Notes: a model not told the origin generated them from the sequence alone. A stretch of 64,000 bases of DNA from Pseudoramibacter porci (GCF_009696145.1 NZ_VUMO01000002.1:186001-250000); one strand, 5' to 3'; shown: positions 45,550 to 54,397, numbered from the stretch's first letter. Numbers and translations are program-made.

Positions 45550-45987
45550 ATGTTTACTGAACCTTTAGCCGAGATTTACAGAAAACTGCGCCTCTACTTT
45601 TACCGCGAAGTGGCCCTTCAAAGCAGCCAGAATACGCTGACCTTTTCTGAATCCTTCTGTCTCGAAGCGATCTACTCGCTGGGTGAACCAACGATCAACA
45701 CCTTCGCCCAGTTCATGAATATCTCATCACCCAACGCGACATACAAGGTCAATTCTCTGGTGCAGAAAGGGTATTTGAAGAAAGTCCGTTCCGCCGAAGA
45801 CCGCCGGGAATATCACTTGGTGGTAACGGATAAATTCTCGACTTTTCATGAAATCAATACCCGAGGCTACGAGAAAACCATGGAGCGCATTTGCCATACG
45901 TTCACCGAAGAGGAACTTGCAACACTCGACCAATTCATGAACCGCATCAACGACGAGCTGGTCGAATCACCACCTTTAACCTCTTAA
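45550..45987 (+). CDS. MarR-family regulator, FabT-like
   Basis: This 145-residue winged-helix protein has helices around FSESFCLEAIYSLGEPTINTFAQFMNISSPNATYKVNSLVQKGYLKK and the wing VRSAEDRREYHLVVT. Size and position at the end of a fatty acid operon match FabT/FabR-type repressors, which usually come first. The ATG at 45550 is preferred because GGAGGCGGC precedes it; an ATG right after the fabZ stop overlaps this site. It probably represses the acc-fab promoter in response to acyl-ACP, by analogy. Confidence 0.75.
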   Translation: MFTEPLAEIYRKLRLYFYREVALQSSQNTLTFSESFCLEAIYSLGEPTINTFAQFMNISSPNATYKVNSLVQKGYLKKVRSAEDRREYHLVVTDKFSTFHEINTRGYEKTMERICHTFTEEELATLDQFMNRINDELVESPPLTS

Positions 45988-45994
45988 ATTCGCC

Positions 45995-46036
45995 AACCGC
46001 TTTTACCCGGGCGCAACCGCTGTAAAAGCGGTTTTT
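45995..46036 (+). terminator. acc-fab operon terminator
   Basis: A perfect 12-bp stem AACCGCTTTTAC/GTAAAAGCGGTT spans 45995-46033, with a further run of T. Confidence 0.85.
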
Positions 46037-46085
46037 CTGCGCCATTTCACTCTTTATCTTTTCTTTCATATTTTGAATATTAAAG

Positions 46086-46114
46086 TTGACGATGGCGAAG
46101 CTTACGGATATAAT
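46086..46114 (+). promoter_or_regulatory. Promoter of the orphan gene at 46181
   Basis: TTGACG (46086-46091) and a perfect TATAAT (46109-46114) have a 17-bp spacer. Confidence 0.85.
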
Positions 46115-46180
46115 AAGGGCATTTAAAAAGCATATACATATAATCAAAATAGAATTGCGTAAATAAGAAAGGAACCCGAA

Positions 46181-46747
46181 ATGATGACTGAATCTCAAAA
46201 TACAGAAAGTACGCCGTTTCCACAAGCGATGCCGACGCCGGAAGATTATGGCGCGCCCATTAATTCCGACGACGTCAACGCTTTTATCCATCTTGTCGAA
46301 CAGGCCTTCTCTCCCATCGAAGCCTGGTACCGCGGTGAAAAGGAAGTCGACGACGTTGTCGCCCTCGTTCAGGATCAGTTTAATGCCTACGAAAAGGGCG
46401 CTGCGCCTTACCGCGACTTACTCAAACGTACCTACGTCTGGAAGGACGAAATGGACACCGCTGCCCGCCGCACGCGCGTGAGCGGCGATCCGGAAAACGA
46501 TACGGCCGACAAAACCTTTGATCGCATCGCCTACTCTCAGATCCAGTTTGCGGTCTTCCGCGCCAACTACTGCGTCCAGCAGATCATCTCCTCCGCGCAC
46601 AAGGCCACCCAAGCCTTTGAAGGCCTGCTCAAACATTTGCCCCAACTCATTGAACAAGGCGAAGATTTGAGAAGCATCCCGTGGGTCGAATTGACGCTGC
46701 TCAAAAAACACCGCCGCGGTGTTGGCCCCTTCCGGTATCAGAAATAA
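46181..46747 (+). CDS. Uncharacterised soluble protein of 188 residues
   Basis: I do not recognise this family. The sequence is hydrophilic with no signal peptide or membrane segment, starts with a Ser/Thr/Pro-rich stretch, and is helical and acidic in the middle (YRGEKEVDDVVALVQDQFNAY, QLIEQGEDL). It ends with a basic tail LLKKHRRGVGPFRYQK. A strong promoter, AAAGGAA ribosome site and good terminator show that it is a real monocistronic gene. Two ATG codons in tandem (46181, 46184) make the exact start uncertain by one residue. Confidence 0.7.
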   Translation: MMTESQNTESTPFPQAMPTPEDYGAPINSDDVNAFIHLVEQAFSPIEAWYRGEKEVDDVVALVQDQFNAYEKGAAPYRDLLKRTYVWKDEMDTAARRTRVSGDPENDTADKTFDRIAYSQIQFAVFRANYCVQQIISSAHKATQAFEGLLKHLPQLIEQGEDLRSIPWVELTLLKKHRRGVGPFRYQK

Positions 46748-46763
46748 TTGCGCGTATATGCAA

Positions 46764-46803
46764 ACAACGCCCAGCTGCCAAAGGCAGTTGGGCGTTGTTT
46801 TTT
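46764..46803 (+). terminator. Terminator of the orphan gene
   Basis: A 17-bp stem (AACAACGCCCAGCTGCC with GGCAGTTGGGCGTTGTT, one G-U pair) is followed by T residues to 46803. Confidence 0.9.
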
Positions 46804-46836
46804 ATCAGATTAAAATTATTAAAAGTTTTTAAAAAC

Positions 46837-46865
46837 ACCTTCACACGGTAGAGGTCGCTGGTTCA
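46837..46865 (+). pseudogene. Fragment of a tRNA-Val(CAC)-like gene
   Basis: ACCTTCACACGGTAG can be read as the 3' part of an anticodon stem, the loop with CAC anticodon after U33 and its other arm. AGGTC follows as variable loop, GCTGG as T-stem and TTCA as the first T-loop bases. The 5' half of the tRNA and the second T-stem strand are missing, so it cannot be functional. It may be a scar of integration or recombination at a tRNA. Confidence 0.55.
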
Positions 46866-47120
46866 GATTAATAGCTTTCGTGAATAACAAGGTGAGTTCA
46901 AATAAGGATTTCCCGAAATCACATTGATCGCATTGTGCGAATGAAAGACCTTATTTCCACTAAGAAATCATTTTCATTTTTATTCTAACATACTCATTGC
47001 CATTAATAATGTTTTTCATATTTACATTTTTTTCAAAAATATCGCAGTGTTGTCTCTGTCCAATATTTAAATAATCCGGTCACTTATATAAATGATTCTC
47101 TTCCCTGATAATTTTTCCGC
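46866..47120. other. Non-coding stretch downstream of the tRNA fragment
   Basis: No gene is recognisable. It contains an 8-bp inverted repeat AAATAAGG (46900-46907)/CCTTATTT (46949-46956) around CGCATTGTGCG, then very AT-rich DNA. No transposase remnant or promoter pair is convincing. Confidence 0.5.
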
Positions 47121-47157
47121 AAAAAAATACGCATTGGTTTTCCCAATGCGTATTTTT
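47121..47157 (-). terminator. Terminator of the phosphatase operon
   Basis: A perfect 11-bp stem ATACGCATTGG/CCAATGCGTAT (47127-47153) is flanked by A/T runs on both sides, so it may act in both directions. On the minus strand it ends with seven T. Confidence 0.85.
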
Positions 47158-47173
47158 ATATGTCAAAAACGTC

Positions 47174-47800
47174 TCACTCTGCTTGAGTATCCATATAACT
47201 CACATCGCCAAGGTAATCGATCTTTACGTTCAATTCATCGTCAAAAGTAAATTTGCTGACCGATCCATTCGGCAGAAAAGCCAACTTGATTTGATCTTCC
47301 GAACGGCCCCAGGCGTAATTGATCCAGGTCTGAATCACAGTCCCGTGTGCCGCGATCAAAATGGTTTTTCCCAGATTTTGCCTCACCAATGTATTCACCG
47401 CTTTGGTAAAACGGCGATAGACTTGAGGCAGGCTTTCGCCGCCCGGCGGATCAAACGCCGAGGGATTTTTCCGAAAGGTCACCATGATGTTGTTAAACCG
47501 CTGATTACAGGTATCAAAATCAAGGCCTTGCAGTTCACCGCCTTCGATTTCGTGAAGATCATCGACGATTTCTGCTTTGATTTCCGGATGATAAGTCAGT
47601 GCACCTTCCGCTGTCATCCTCGCCCGCGAAAGCGGACTGGTGTAAGCCTTATCGATCGGTATAGCTTTAAAATATCGGCCTAATCCTTCGGTCTGCGCCA
47701 ATCCCTTTGGCGTCAATTTGGTGTCAAGCACCCCTTGAAAAATGTGATCGTGATTTTCGTAAGTTTCGCCGTGGCGCACCAAATAAAGTGTCGTTGTCAT
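47174..47800 (-). CDS. Histidine phosphatase family protein (phosphoglycerate mutase-like)
   Basis: This 208-residue enzyme has the RHG motif LVRHGETYEN with the phosphorylated His near residue 10, and the second His in IAAHGTVIQTW. It is a phosphoglycerate-mutase-like phosphatase, not necessarily glycolytic; the substrate is unknown. The start at 47800 follows AAAGGAG; upstream in-frame starts add an unlikely 43 residues. It lies after the HAD phosphatase gene, 177 bases away. Confidence 0.85.
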   Translation of the reverse strand: MTTTLYLVRHGETYENHDHIFQGVLDTKLTPKGLAQTEGLGRYFKAIPIDKAYTSPLSRARMTAEGALTYHPEIKAEIVDDLHEIEGGELQGLDFDTCNQRFNNIMVTFRKNPSAFDPPGGESLPQVYRRFTKAVNTLVRQNLGKTILIAAHGTVIQTWINYAWGRSEDQIKLAFLPNGSVSKFTFDDELNVKIDYLGDVSYMDTQAE

Positions 47801-47977
47801 TGCCGCGTCTCCTTTATTTTTTAATCTCTCGTTAGCTGATTTTAGAATCAAAACTACCAAGTCTGTTCTCTGATTCTTCAGATTTGCATGTCGATCAAAA
47901 ATCATCATTAACGCGTCTAAAACAAACACCCAACTGCCGATCGTTGAGCGTTTCTGCTAAAAACTTCTGAATAGATT

Positions 47978-48811
47978 CTATTTTTCAAATGATCTCAATG
48001 CAGCTTCGGGATGGTTAAGATCTTTTAATAGAGCTTTTAATACTTTTAATTCCCCGTCATTGATATTGCTGTCGGCAACGTAGCGGCATACTTCCTTAAC
48101 CTCCTGACGTGCATTGTCGACTGCCACACTGTATTTCGCTTGATTTAGCATATCGATGTCGTTGCTGTTATCGCCAAAAGCCAGTGTCTCCTCCATCGAA
48201 ACACCAAAAATTGCCTGGACCTTAGACAAAGACGAACCCTTTGACGCCGCCCTTGGCATCATATCCACCACACGTTCTCCTGCACAGGCTACATTCATTT
48301 TCTTCCGCCATTTTGGCGCAAATGCCTTTTCTGTAACTTCTTCGACATGGTCTGCACGATAAACCGAAAATTTAATACATGGTGCTTTGAGATCAAGCAA
48401 ATCGTCCACTAGCTCACAATCGAAATGATAGACATCACGTGTGAACTGGTATGCTTCTTCATCCCTCTTTTCAAAATAGCACACCTCGCCCGTGTCATAC
48501 AGGGTCATGCAGCCGTCCAGCGCTCGGATATCGCGTATGATCTCACGGCTATCTGCCATTGGAATCGCTTCTCTATAGATGGTCTTTCCCTTATACGACG
48601 CCATCGCCCCATTCTGAGTAATGTAAAAAATCTGATCCTGAATGGGGGCGAACACCTTTCTCAGATTCGATGCCGGCCGACCGCTGCAAACGCCAAAAAT
48701 AATACCATGGTCCATCAGTACCCGCACCGTATCAAAATAGGATACTGGTAAATCCTGACCGTAATCCGGAAATAACGTACCGTCCGCATCTGTTGCAATC
48801 AGTTTAATCAT
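47978..48811 (-). CDS. HAD-superfamily Cof-type phosphatase
   Basis: This 277-residue HAD hydrolase has motif I DADGTLFPD (Asp8, Asp10), motif II FGVCSGRPAS and motif IV AFGDNSNDIDML near 215, with a C2-type cap between. Family members dephosphorylate sugar phosphates or flavin/PLP precursors. It overlaps the Ppx/GppA gene by 4 bases (ATGA). Confidence 0.85.
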   Translation of the reverse strand: MIKLIATDADGTLFPDYGQDLPVSYFDTVRVLMDHGIIFGVCSGRPASNLRKVFAPIQDQIFYITQNGAMASYKGKTIYREAIPMADSREIIRDIRALDGCMTLYDTGEVCYFEKRDEEAYQFTRDVYHFDCELVDDLLDLKAPCIKFSVYRADHVEEVTEKAFAPKWRKKMNVACAGERVVDMMPRAASKGSSLSKVQAIFGVSMEETLAFGDNSNDIDMLNQAKYSVAVDNARQEVKEVCRYVADSNINDGELKVLKALLKDLNHPEAALRSFEK

Positions 48812-50346
48812 TTTATGATCTCATTTTCCAAATTCAGCGTGTGCTTAAACACCCGATTGAATTTCTTTCCGCATTCGTCCAGAATCATATCGGTAAACAC
48901 AGAATGTTCCTGGGACAGCACATCAAGGGTCACCGCGTCGTCAGAAATCACACAATTGACATCGCGGACAATGCCGTCCATATCCCGGTCCAAATATTCA
49001 GCAATCTGCAAAATGGCACTGAACACGTCGATGATGTTGAGATCCTGCTTGGTTAACATTTTAGCGTATTCAGCATCAACTTGTACCTTCTTGCCGGTCC
49101 GGTGATTCAGCGCTGTGAACGCCGCAATTAACATTTCTTCGTGGGTCAGACCATTGATCCCAGCGTTTAAAATCAAATAAAAGCTGTGAAGCTGGTGATT
49201 CGAGTATTGGATTTTAATGCCCGAATCGTGGAGCATGGCCGCCGTTCGAAGGGATTTGTCTAACGTCCGGCTCAATGTCAGACCGTGAATGGGCCTGAGC
49301 TCGTTAAACAGCTTCCTGGAAATGCGGTAAATCTGGTACGCGTGGATGCAGTTCACATCCAACTGGCGCGCGGCGTTAATCAGCGAATATTCAAAGACCT
49401 GCGGCACCAGCTCGCCTTCGCCGTAGCCGATGGATTCGTACAACATCCCGTCTCGGAGGCCCGCTTTGGAGATAATCAATTGGTCGGAGTCGATGGCCCC
49501 CATGATTTCAAGCACGGCTTGACTGGCACCGACGAAAATATCCGCCCGGGCTTTAGAAAGCCCCTTGATATTTTTCCGTTCCTGATAATCCATCGCCGCC
49601 GTTTTTTCACAGACGGTCTTGACATCTTTTCGGCTCATGCGGTAGTTCTGCGCAATTTCAAGGGGATAATCGATCATTCTGCGGTGGATGCGCCCCATAT
49701 TGCGGATCGTTCCGCCAACCCCGATCACCGGATAGCCCTTGGCTTCTGCCAACATGGGATATTGCGAAAAAGCGCCCTCTAAAAAAACACGCAGCTTTTC
49801 CAAATCAGATTTCTTCGGTTTGTCGGTCAGGTTAAATTTTTCAGCCAGGTCCACCGCGCCGAAGGGCAGACTGACGCCGGCTTTCTTTTCCCTATTCTGA
49901 ATCAGAACCAATTCCGTTGAGCCGCCGCCAATATCCATCAACAGCGCATTCTGAATATCAATGGTGTTGACCACGCCGAGGTAATCGTACATCGCCTCCT
50001 GCTCGCCGGGAATGACGTTGATGTCAATATCCGCTTCTTCTTTAACCCGACGCACAAAATCATCGCCGTTTTTCGCCTTGCGCACCGCAGCCGTCGCCGT
50101 AGCAATGACTTGATCGAGCTCGTAGGCGTCGATCATCCTTCTGTATATTTTCATCGTGTCGACGCCCACGTCCATTCGTTCCGGATCCAATTTTCCCGTC
50201 CGCGTCATGCCCTCGCCCAGACGAACGTTGACCTTTGCATCGTCAATCACAGAAAAATAGCCGTCAGCTTCGTGATAAATGGCGACCACCAGGTGGACGC
50301 TGTTGGAACCGATGTCGATGACGCCAATGCGATTATGTGCTTGCAT
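48808..50346 (-). CDS. Ppx/GppA exopolyphosphatase family protein with C-terminal HD-like domain
   Basis: The 512-residue protein has the ASKHA ATPase-like fold starting IGVIDIGSNSVHLVV and continuing MDIGGGSTELV near residue 140, then a C-terminal domain with LHDSGIKI near 375 like HD phosphohydrolases. It hydrolyses polyphosphate or (p)ppGpp in relatives. Overlap with the HAD gene and 18 bases to the CPBP gene show a phosphatase operon. Confidence 0.85.
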   Translation of the reverse strand: MQAHNRIGVIDIGSNSVHLVVAIYHEADGYFSVIDDAKVNVRLGEGMTRTGKLDPERMDVGVDTMKIYRRMIDAYELDQVIATATAAVRKAKNGDDFVRRVKEEADIDINVIPGEQEAMYDYLGVVNTIDIQNALLMDIGGGSTELVLIQNREKKAGVSLPFGAVDLAEKFNLTDKPKKSDLEKLRVFLEGAFSQYPMLAEAKGYPVIGVGGTIRNMGRIHRRMIDYPLEIAQNYRMSRKDVKTVCEKTAAMDYQERKNIKGLSKARADIFVGASQAVLEIMGAIDSDQLIISKAGLRDGMLYESIGYGEGELVPQVFEYSLINAARQLDVNCIHAYQIYRISRKLFNELRPIHGLTLSRTLDKSLRTAAMLHDSGIKIQYSNHQLHSFYLILNAGINGLTHEEMLIAAFTALNHRTGKKVQVDAEYAKMLTKQDLNIIDVFSAILQIAEYLDRDMDGIVRDVNCVISDDAVTLDVLSQEHSVFTDMILDECGKKFNRVFKHTLNLENEIIK

Positions 50347-50364
50347 GATATTTTCACCTCTGGT

Positions 50365-51279
50365 TTATTTCAAAAAATTCGCTTCATTTTCTTCTATTTC
50401 TTCTATGGGATCATTATACCACAACGGCTTTGCCTGAATCCCGCTGTGTCTTGTCTTTTTCGGCCGCAGATAGATGGCCGCCAGGGCAAAATCGAAGCCC
50501 ATATACGCCGCGGAAGCGCCGAAACTTGCAGCCGCAGAGGCCGAGGTGCCGGCCGTCGCGGTCAAAATTAAAATATCCGTCAGGCTGTGAAGAATCACCG
50601 GGACAACGGCGTTGCCGCTGCGCCAATAAATCGCACCCCAGAGCACACCTGTGCCAAAAGCCTGGAGCACCTGCATGACCGTGAGCGAAAGGGGCTGATT
50701 CAGCGCATTCATAAAATGCAGGGCGGCAAATAAGCCGCCGCTGATGAGCACGGTGCACCAGGCCCTTTGAAAGCCATCCCCGAAATGCAGGCGCAGTTGA
50801 TTCACCAGCCCCAATCGGAAAAAGGTTTCTTCAAAAAGTCCAACGGACCCCCCAAACAATATGGTCACCGCCAACTTCTGCGGTGTCAGTGCCGCGAGAT
50901 TTTTGGCCACGCCGCGCAGTGTCGGCACGAGCGCTGAGGCGCCACCGGCCTGCTCAAGCTGGTGCATCGCCTGAGGATGAGCCAGCGTGACCAAAAGCGA
51001 CACGTACATCACTACTTTGATCCATTCCGACCAGCTTAAATAAATCGACACACCCATTCCCTTTGTGGAAAACCCAAGATCCTTCAGGGTCCAGCCAAAA
51101 ATCGTGTGCAAAAAAAAGACGATCAGCACAAATAGGGCGAACCTGAAAATTATTTCTGTCCATATAGAGACGGGCAGCAGCCGTCCAACACCGAAGAATA
51201 TGGCGCAAACGGCGAAAAAATAAAGCAGTGCCCCATTAAGCGGCGCGTTGTTAAAAAATAGGCGAAGCTTTTTTCGCAT
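50365..51279 (-). CDS. CPBP/CAAX-type intramembrane protease
   Basis: This 304-residue membrane protein has about eight hydrophobic segments and the ABI/CPBP motifs: LFEETFFRLGLVNQL (catalytic Glu-Glu with Arg) near residue 155, AALHFMNALNQ, and a later WRSGNAVVPVILHSLTDILI with the His. Bacterial members act on membrane peptides or bacteriocin self-immunity. No bacteriocin is visible here. It is first in the four-gene operon. Confidence 0.8.
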   Translation of the reverse strand: MRKKLRLFFNNAPLNGALLYFFAVCAIFFGVGRLLPVSIWTEIIFRFALFVLIVFFLHTIFGWTLKDLGFSTKGMGVSIYLSWSEWIKVVMYVSLLVTLAHPQAMHQLEQAGGASALVPTLRGVAKNLAALTPQKLAVTILFGGSVGLFEETFFRLGLVNQLRLHFGDGFQRAWCTVLISGGLFAALHFMNALNQPLSLTVMQVLQAFGTGVLWGAIYWRSGNAVVPVILHSLTDILILTATAGTSASAAASFGASAAYMGFDFALAAIYLRPKKTRHSGIQAKPLWYNDPIEEIEENEANFLK

Positions 51280-51303
51280 GTTTTCCCCTTTTGCGTTAAT
51301 TTT

Positions 51304-51340
51304 AAAAATAAGGGATCCCCGCAGCAGCGAAGATCCCTTG
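51304..51340 (-). terminator. EF-G paralogue terminator
   Basis: On the minus strand, AGGGATC pairs with GATCCCT around a loop, followed by TATTTTT. Confidence 0.75.
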
Positions 51341-51356
51341 GTTTCATTCTATTTTT

Positions 51357-53486
51357 TTACTTTTTCTTTTTATCTTTTTTGCCCTTTTCTTTCTTGGCGC
51401 CTTTATCCTCTGTATCGCCGCCTGCAGCGTCCGCGATCACCTTTTCGGAGACACTCGCCGGCGCTTCTTCGTAGCGGGCAAACGTCATTTCAAATTCGCC
51501 GCGGGCCTGTGTCATCGAGCGCAATTCTGTCGCGTATTTTTCCAATTCGGACAGCGGTGCTTCCGCCGTAATCACCTGCAAACCGCCGACAGCGGGTTCC
51601 ATCCCCATGATACGGCCGCGTTTTTTGTTGAGATCGCCCATGACGTCGCCCATATATTCTTCCGGCACGGTAATTTTCAAACTGTAAATCGGTTCGAGAA
51701 TGACCGGATTCGCCTTCTTCATCCCTTCGCGGTACGCCAGCGCAGCGGCCATCTTGAAGGACATTTCGTCAGAATCGACCGGATGATAAGAACCGTCGTA
51801 CAAAGTGGCCTGAACGCCGGTAACCGGATAGCCGGCCAACACGCCGTGCTGCATACAGTCTTCGAGGCCTTTTTCGACCGCCGGAATAAAGTTGCGTGGC
51901 ACCGCCCCGCCGACAACCTTGTCGACAAAACGGAAATCGTCGTTCGGATCCGGCATTGGTTCGAACTTAACAAAAACGTGCCCGTACTGACCGCTGCCGC
52001 CTGACTGTTTCTTGTGTTTGCCTTCGGCGTCCGCGCTCTTCTTGATGGTTTCGCGATACGGCACCTTCATCGGTGAAAGTTCGACGTCAACGTCGAATTT
52101 CTGTTTAAGTTTATTGGAAATGATTTCCAGCTGCATTTCGCCGATGCCGGAAATGACCGTTTGCTTCGTTTCTTTGTTGCGGGTCACGGTAATGGTCGGG
52201 TCTTCTTCGATTAAGCGGTGCAGCCCGGTGGAAAGCTTATCGATGCTGCCCTTGTCCTTCGCGTCGATGGCCATTGAGATGACCGGTTTCGGGAAATCGA
52301 TGGGCGGATAGACGATGGGATCGGCAGGATCGCAGAGCGTATCGCCGGTCTTGACGTCCGTGAGTTTGCTGAATGCGCCGATATCGCCGGCAACTAAGCT
52401 GTCGACTTCAATCTGCTTATTGCCGCGCAGTACGTAGATATGATTGGCCTTTACCTTTGCGTCCTGATTGGCGTCGATAATTTCTGTGCTGCTGTTCAGG
52501 GTGCCGCCCATGACCTTGAAAATCGAGAGCTTCCCGACGAAGGGGTCGACAACAGTTTTAAAGACCCGGGCCGAGAACGGCGCGTCGTTCGAAATCGGAC
52601 GTTCGATTTCCTTGGAATCCCGCGGATCGATGCCGCCCACTTCATTGCCTTCGTCCGGAGACGGCAGATAGTCGATGATCATATTTTCAATGGTTTCAAC
52701 CCCGATGTTCTGAACCGCTGACGCGGACATCACCGGCACCAAATCCCCGGCGAGCACCCCTTGGCGCAGGCCGTGGTGAATTTCTTCTGTGGTCAGTTCT
52801 TCGCCGTCAAAATATTTTTCCATCAAATCTTCCGATGTCTGGGCCACTGATTCCATGATCATTTCACGATAAGGTTCCAGAACCTTGATCAGATCTGCCG
52901 GCACCTCGGCATCAAAGCAACGGTTGTCTTTTCTTTCGCGGCCGGTCATATCGACGATATTGACGATGCCGCGCATTTCACTGCCTTCGCCCCAGGGCTG
53001 GATAAACGGCACGATTTTGTTGCCGAAGGACGCCTTGAGTTCCTCGACCACCTTGCCGATTTTAGCGTTTTCGCGGTCGATTTTGTTCACCACGATGAAA
53101 GCCGGGACGTCGGCTTGTCTCAGCATTTCGATGGCCTTTTCGGTGCCGACTTGGACACCGGCCAAGGCATCGACGACAATGATGACAGCATCGGCGACTT
53201 CGAGAGCCGCCGCCGATTCCCCTACGAAATCAAAGTAACCCGGCGTGTCGATAATGTTGAGTTTATGTCCACCGTATTCAATTGGAATCACTGAGGAAGA
53301 AATTGAAAACATTCTTCTCTTTTCTTCGTTGTCAAAATCAGAAAGCGTGTTGCCTTCATCAATGCGGCCCATGCGGTCGATTGCGCCGGCGTTAAAAGCC
53401 ATCGCTTCAACAAGCGTCGTTTTCCCGCTTCCACCATGACCAAGAAGCAAAATATTGCGAATGTTTTTTGTCGGATAATTTTTCAT
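51357..53486 (-). CDS. Elongation factor G-like GTPase (EF-G paralogue)
   Basis: This 709-residue translational GTPase has all five EF-G domains. The P-loop reads GHGGSGKTT (residues 16-24) instead of the AHIDAGKTT of main EF-G; switch II is DTPGYFDF and the specificity motif is NKID. Domain IV has SGQYGHVF. The C-terminus ends in a lysine-rich tail (KKEKGKKDKKKK). These features place it in the second-paralogue group, whose role in recycling or stress is not settled. It has its own promoter and AGGAGG site. Confidence 0.9.
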   Translation of the reverse strand: MKNYPTKNIRNILLLGHGGSGKTTLVEAMAFNAGAIDRMGRIDEGNTLSDFDNEEKRRMFSISSSVIPIEYGGHKLNIIDTPGYFDFVGESAAALEVADAVIIVVDALAGVQVGTEKAIEMLRQADVPAFIVVNKIDRENAKIGKVVEELKASFGNKIVPFIQPWGEGSEMRGIVNIVDMTGRERKDNRCFDAEVPADLIKVLEPYREMIMESVAQTSEDLMEKYFDGEELTTEEIHHGLRQGVLAGDLVPVMSASAVQNIGVETIENMIIDYLPSPDEGNEVGGIDPRDSKEIERPISNDAPFSARVFKTVVDPFVGKLSIFKVMGGTLNSSTEIIDANQDAKVKANHIYVLRGNKQIEVDSLVAGDIGAFSKLTDVKTGDTLCDPADPIVYPPIDFPKPVISMAIDAKDKGSIDKLSTGLHRLIEEDPTITVTRNKETKQTVISGIGEMQLEIISNKLKQKFDVDVELSPMKVPYRETIKKSADAEGKHKKQSGGSGQYGHVFVKFEPMPDPNDDFRFVDKVVGGAVPRNFIPAVEKGLEDCMQHGVLAGYPVTGVQATLYDGSYHPVDSDEMSFKMAAALAYREGMKKANPVILEPIYSLKITVPEEYMGDVMGDLNKKRGRIMGMEPAVGGLQVITAEAPLSELEKYATELRSMTQARGEFEMTFARYEEAPASVSEKVIADAAGGDTEDKGAKKEKGKKDKKKK

Positions 53487-53527
53487 AATCTTCCTCCTGA
53501 AAACTATATGATAAGTCTATTTATTTA

Positions 53528-53556
53528 ATTTTAACCAATATTGAGATTGTTTTCAA
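53528..53556 (-). promoter_or_regulatory. EF-G paralogue promoter
   Basis: On the minus strand, TTGAAA (53551-53556) and TAAAAT (53528-53533) have a 17-bp spacer. Confidence 0.7.
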
Positions 53557-53641
53557 CCTGTAAAGCTTTCAAAAATGTAAAGGTTATGCAAAAATCTTTT
53601 GTGCCCGGTAACGACCGAGGGGCAATCCCTAAAATTGCGCA

Positions 53642-53673
53642 CAAAAAAAAGAGCTGCGGCAAATCCACAGCTC
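53642..53673 (-). terminator. Terminator of the dnaX-ptsIH-ytx operon
   Basis: On the minus strand, GAGCTGTGG pairs with CCGCAGCTC (one G-U), then eight T. Confidence 0.9.
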
Positions 53674-53693
53674 GATTCTTTAAACAGCTTAAA

Positions 53694-54032
53694 TTACTTG
53701 GCACTTTCTTTTCTCTTGCGCTTTGGCAGGCCCACCCGGCGTCTTTTCTTGTTCTTGCCGAAAAGGCTCTGGAGCTTGATCAACGTGTCGCTAAGGGGTT
53801 CAATGACGCCCTCTTTGACGGTATCCACCGACGTCTTTGCGTCCGTGACCATCGCGTCCGCGTTGTCAATGATATTGGTAATTTTTTCTGAATTATCATC
53901 CAGCAGACTGTTGATTTTTTCCATCGTCCTGCGTGTTTCGACGATCAGTCCAATTAAATAGACGACCAGGAAGAGAATTGAAACGGCAATGATGATCCAA
54001 AAAACAGCCGACAGCGGTATCATTTGATTCAT
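53694..54032 (-). CDS. DUF948-like membrane protein (YtxG-like)
   Basis: This 112-residue protein has one N-terminal membrane helix (VFWIIIAVSILFLVVYLIGLIV), a heptad-like helical stretch (RTMEKINSLLDDNSEKITNIID and onward) and a very basic tail (KKRRRVGLPKRKRKES). In Bacillus the similar YtxG is co-transcribed with YtxH, as here, where the two genes overlap by 4 bases. Function is unknown; general stress is the usual association. Confidence 0.7.
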   Translation of the reverse strand: MNQMIPLSAVFWIIIAVSILFLVVYLIGLIVETRRTMEKINSLLDDNSEKITNIIDNADAMVTDAKTSVDTVKEGVIEPLSDTLIKLQSLFGKNKKRRRVGLPKRKRKESAK

Positions 54033-54397
54033 TCAGCTGCCTCTTCTTTTGAATCTGCTTCTCCTTCGTCTTGAAGGACGTCGCCGAATTCATCTTCGAA
54101 AGCTTCAAAATCATCGTCGACATCCTGTTCGATGTCGTTGATTTTATCTTCAATTTCGCTGCGGTACTGATTGACGCGGTCGGTCAGGGTATCGGTTGCG
54201 TCCTGAATCTGATTTTTCAGGCTGTGGCCGTATTCCTTAACCTGATCCTGCAGGTCGTCCCATCTTTCCTTGGCACCGCTCGCGATGCTGGTCCGCAGAT
54301 CATCCCCCGTCGATGGGGCAAAGAGCAGCGCCGCCGCCGCGCCGATCACGGCGCCTGCGAATATTCCGCCGATGAAATAAGATTCCTTGTTAGCCAT
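54029..54397 (-). CDS. YtxH-domain protein
   Basis: The 122-residue protein starts with a glycine-rich membrane segment (FIGGIFAGAVIGAAAALLFAPSTGDDLR), the hallmark of YtxH, followed by a long amphipathic helix and an acidic tail (DDFEAFEDEFGD). The ATG at 54397 follows CAAGGAG. It lies downstream of ptsH by 87 bases. Confidence 0.8.
   Translation of the reverse strand: MANKESYFIGGIFAGAVIGAAAALLFAPSTGDDLRTSIASGAKERWDDLQDQVKEYGHSLKNQIQDATDTLTDRVNQYRSEIEDKINDIEQDVDDDFEAFEDEFGDVLQDEGEADSKEEAAE

Noticed and set aside
46866-47120. Insertion-sequence remnant beside the tRNA fragment
   Set aside because: There is an 8-bp inverted repeat but no transposase-like frame and no flanking duplication.
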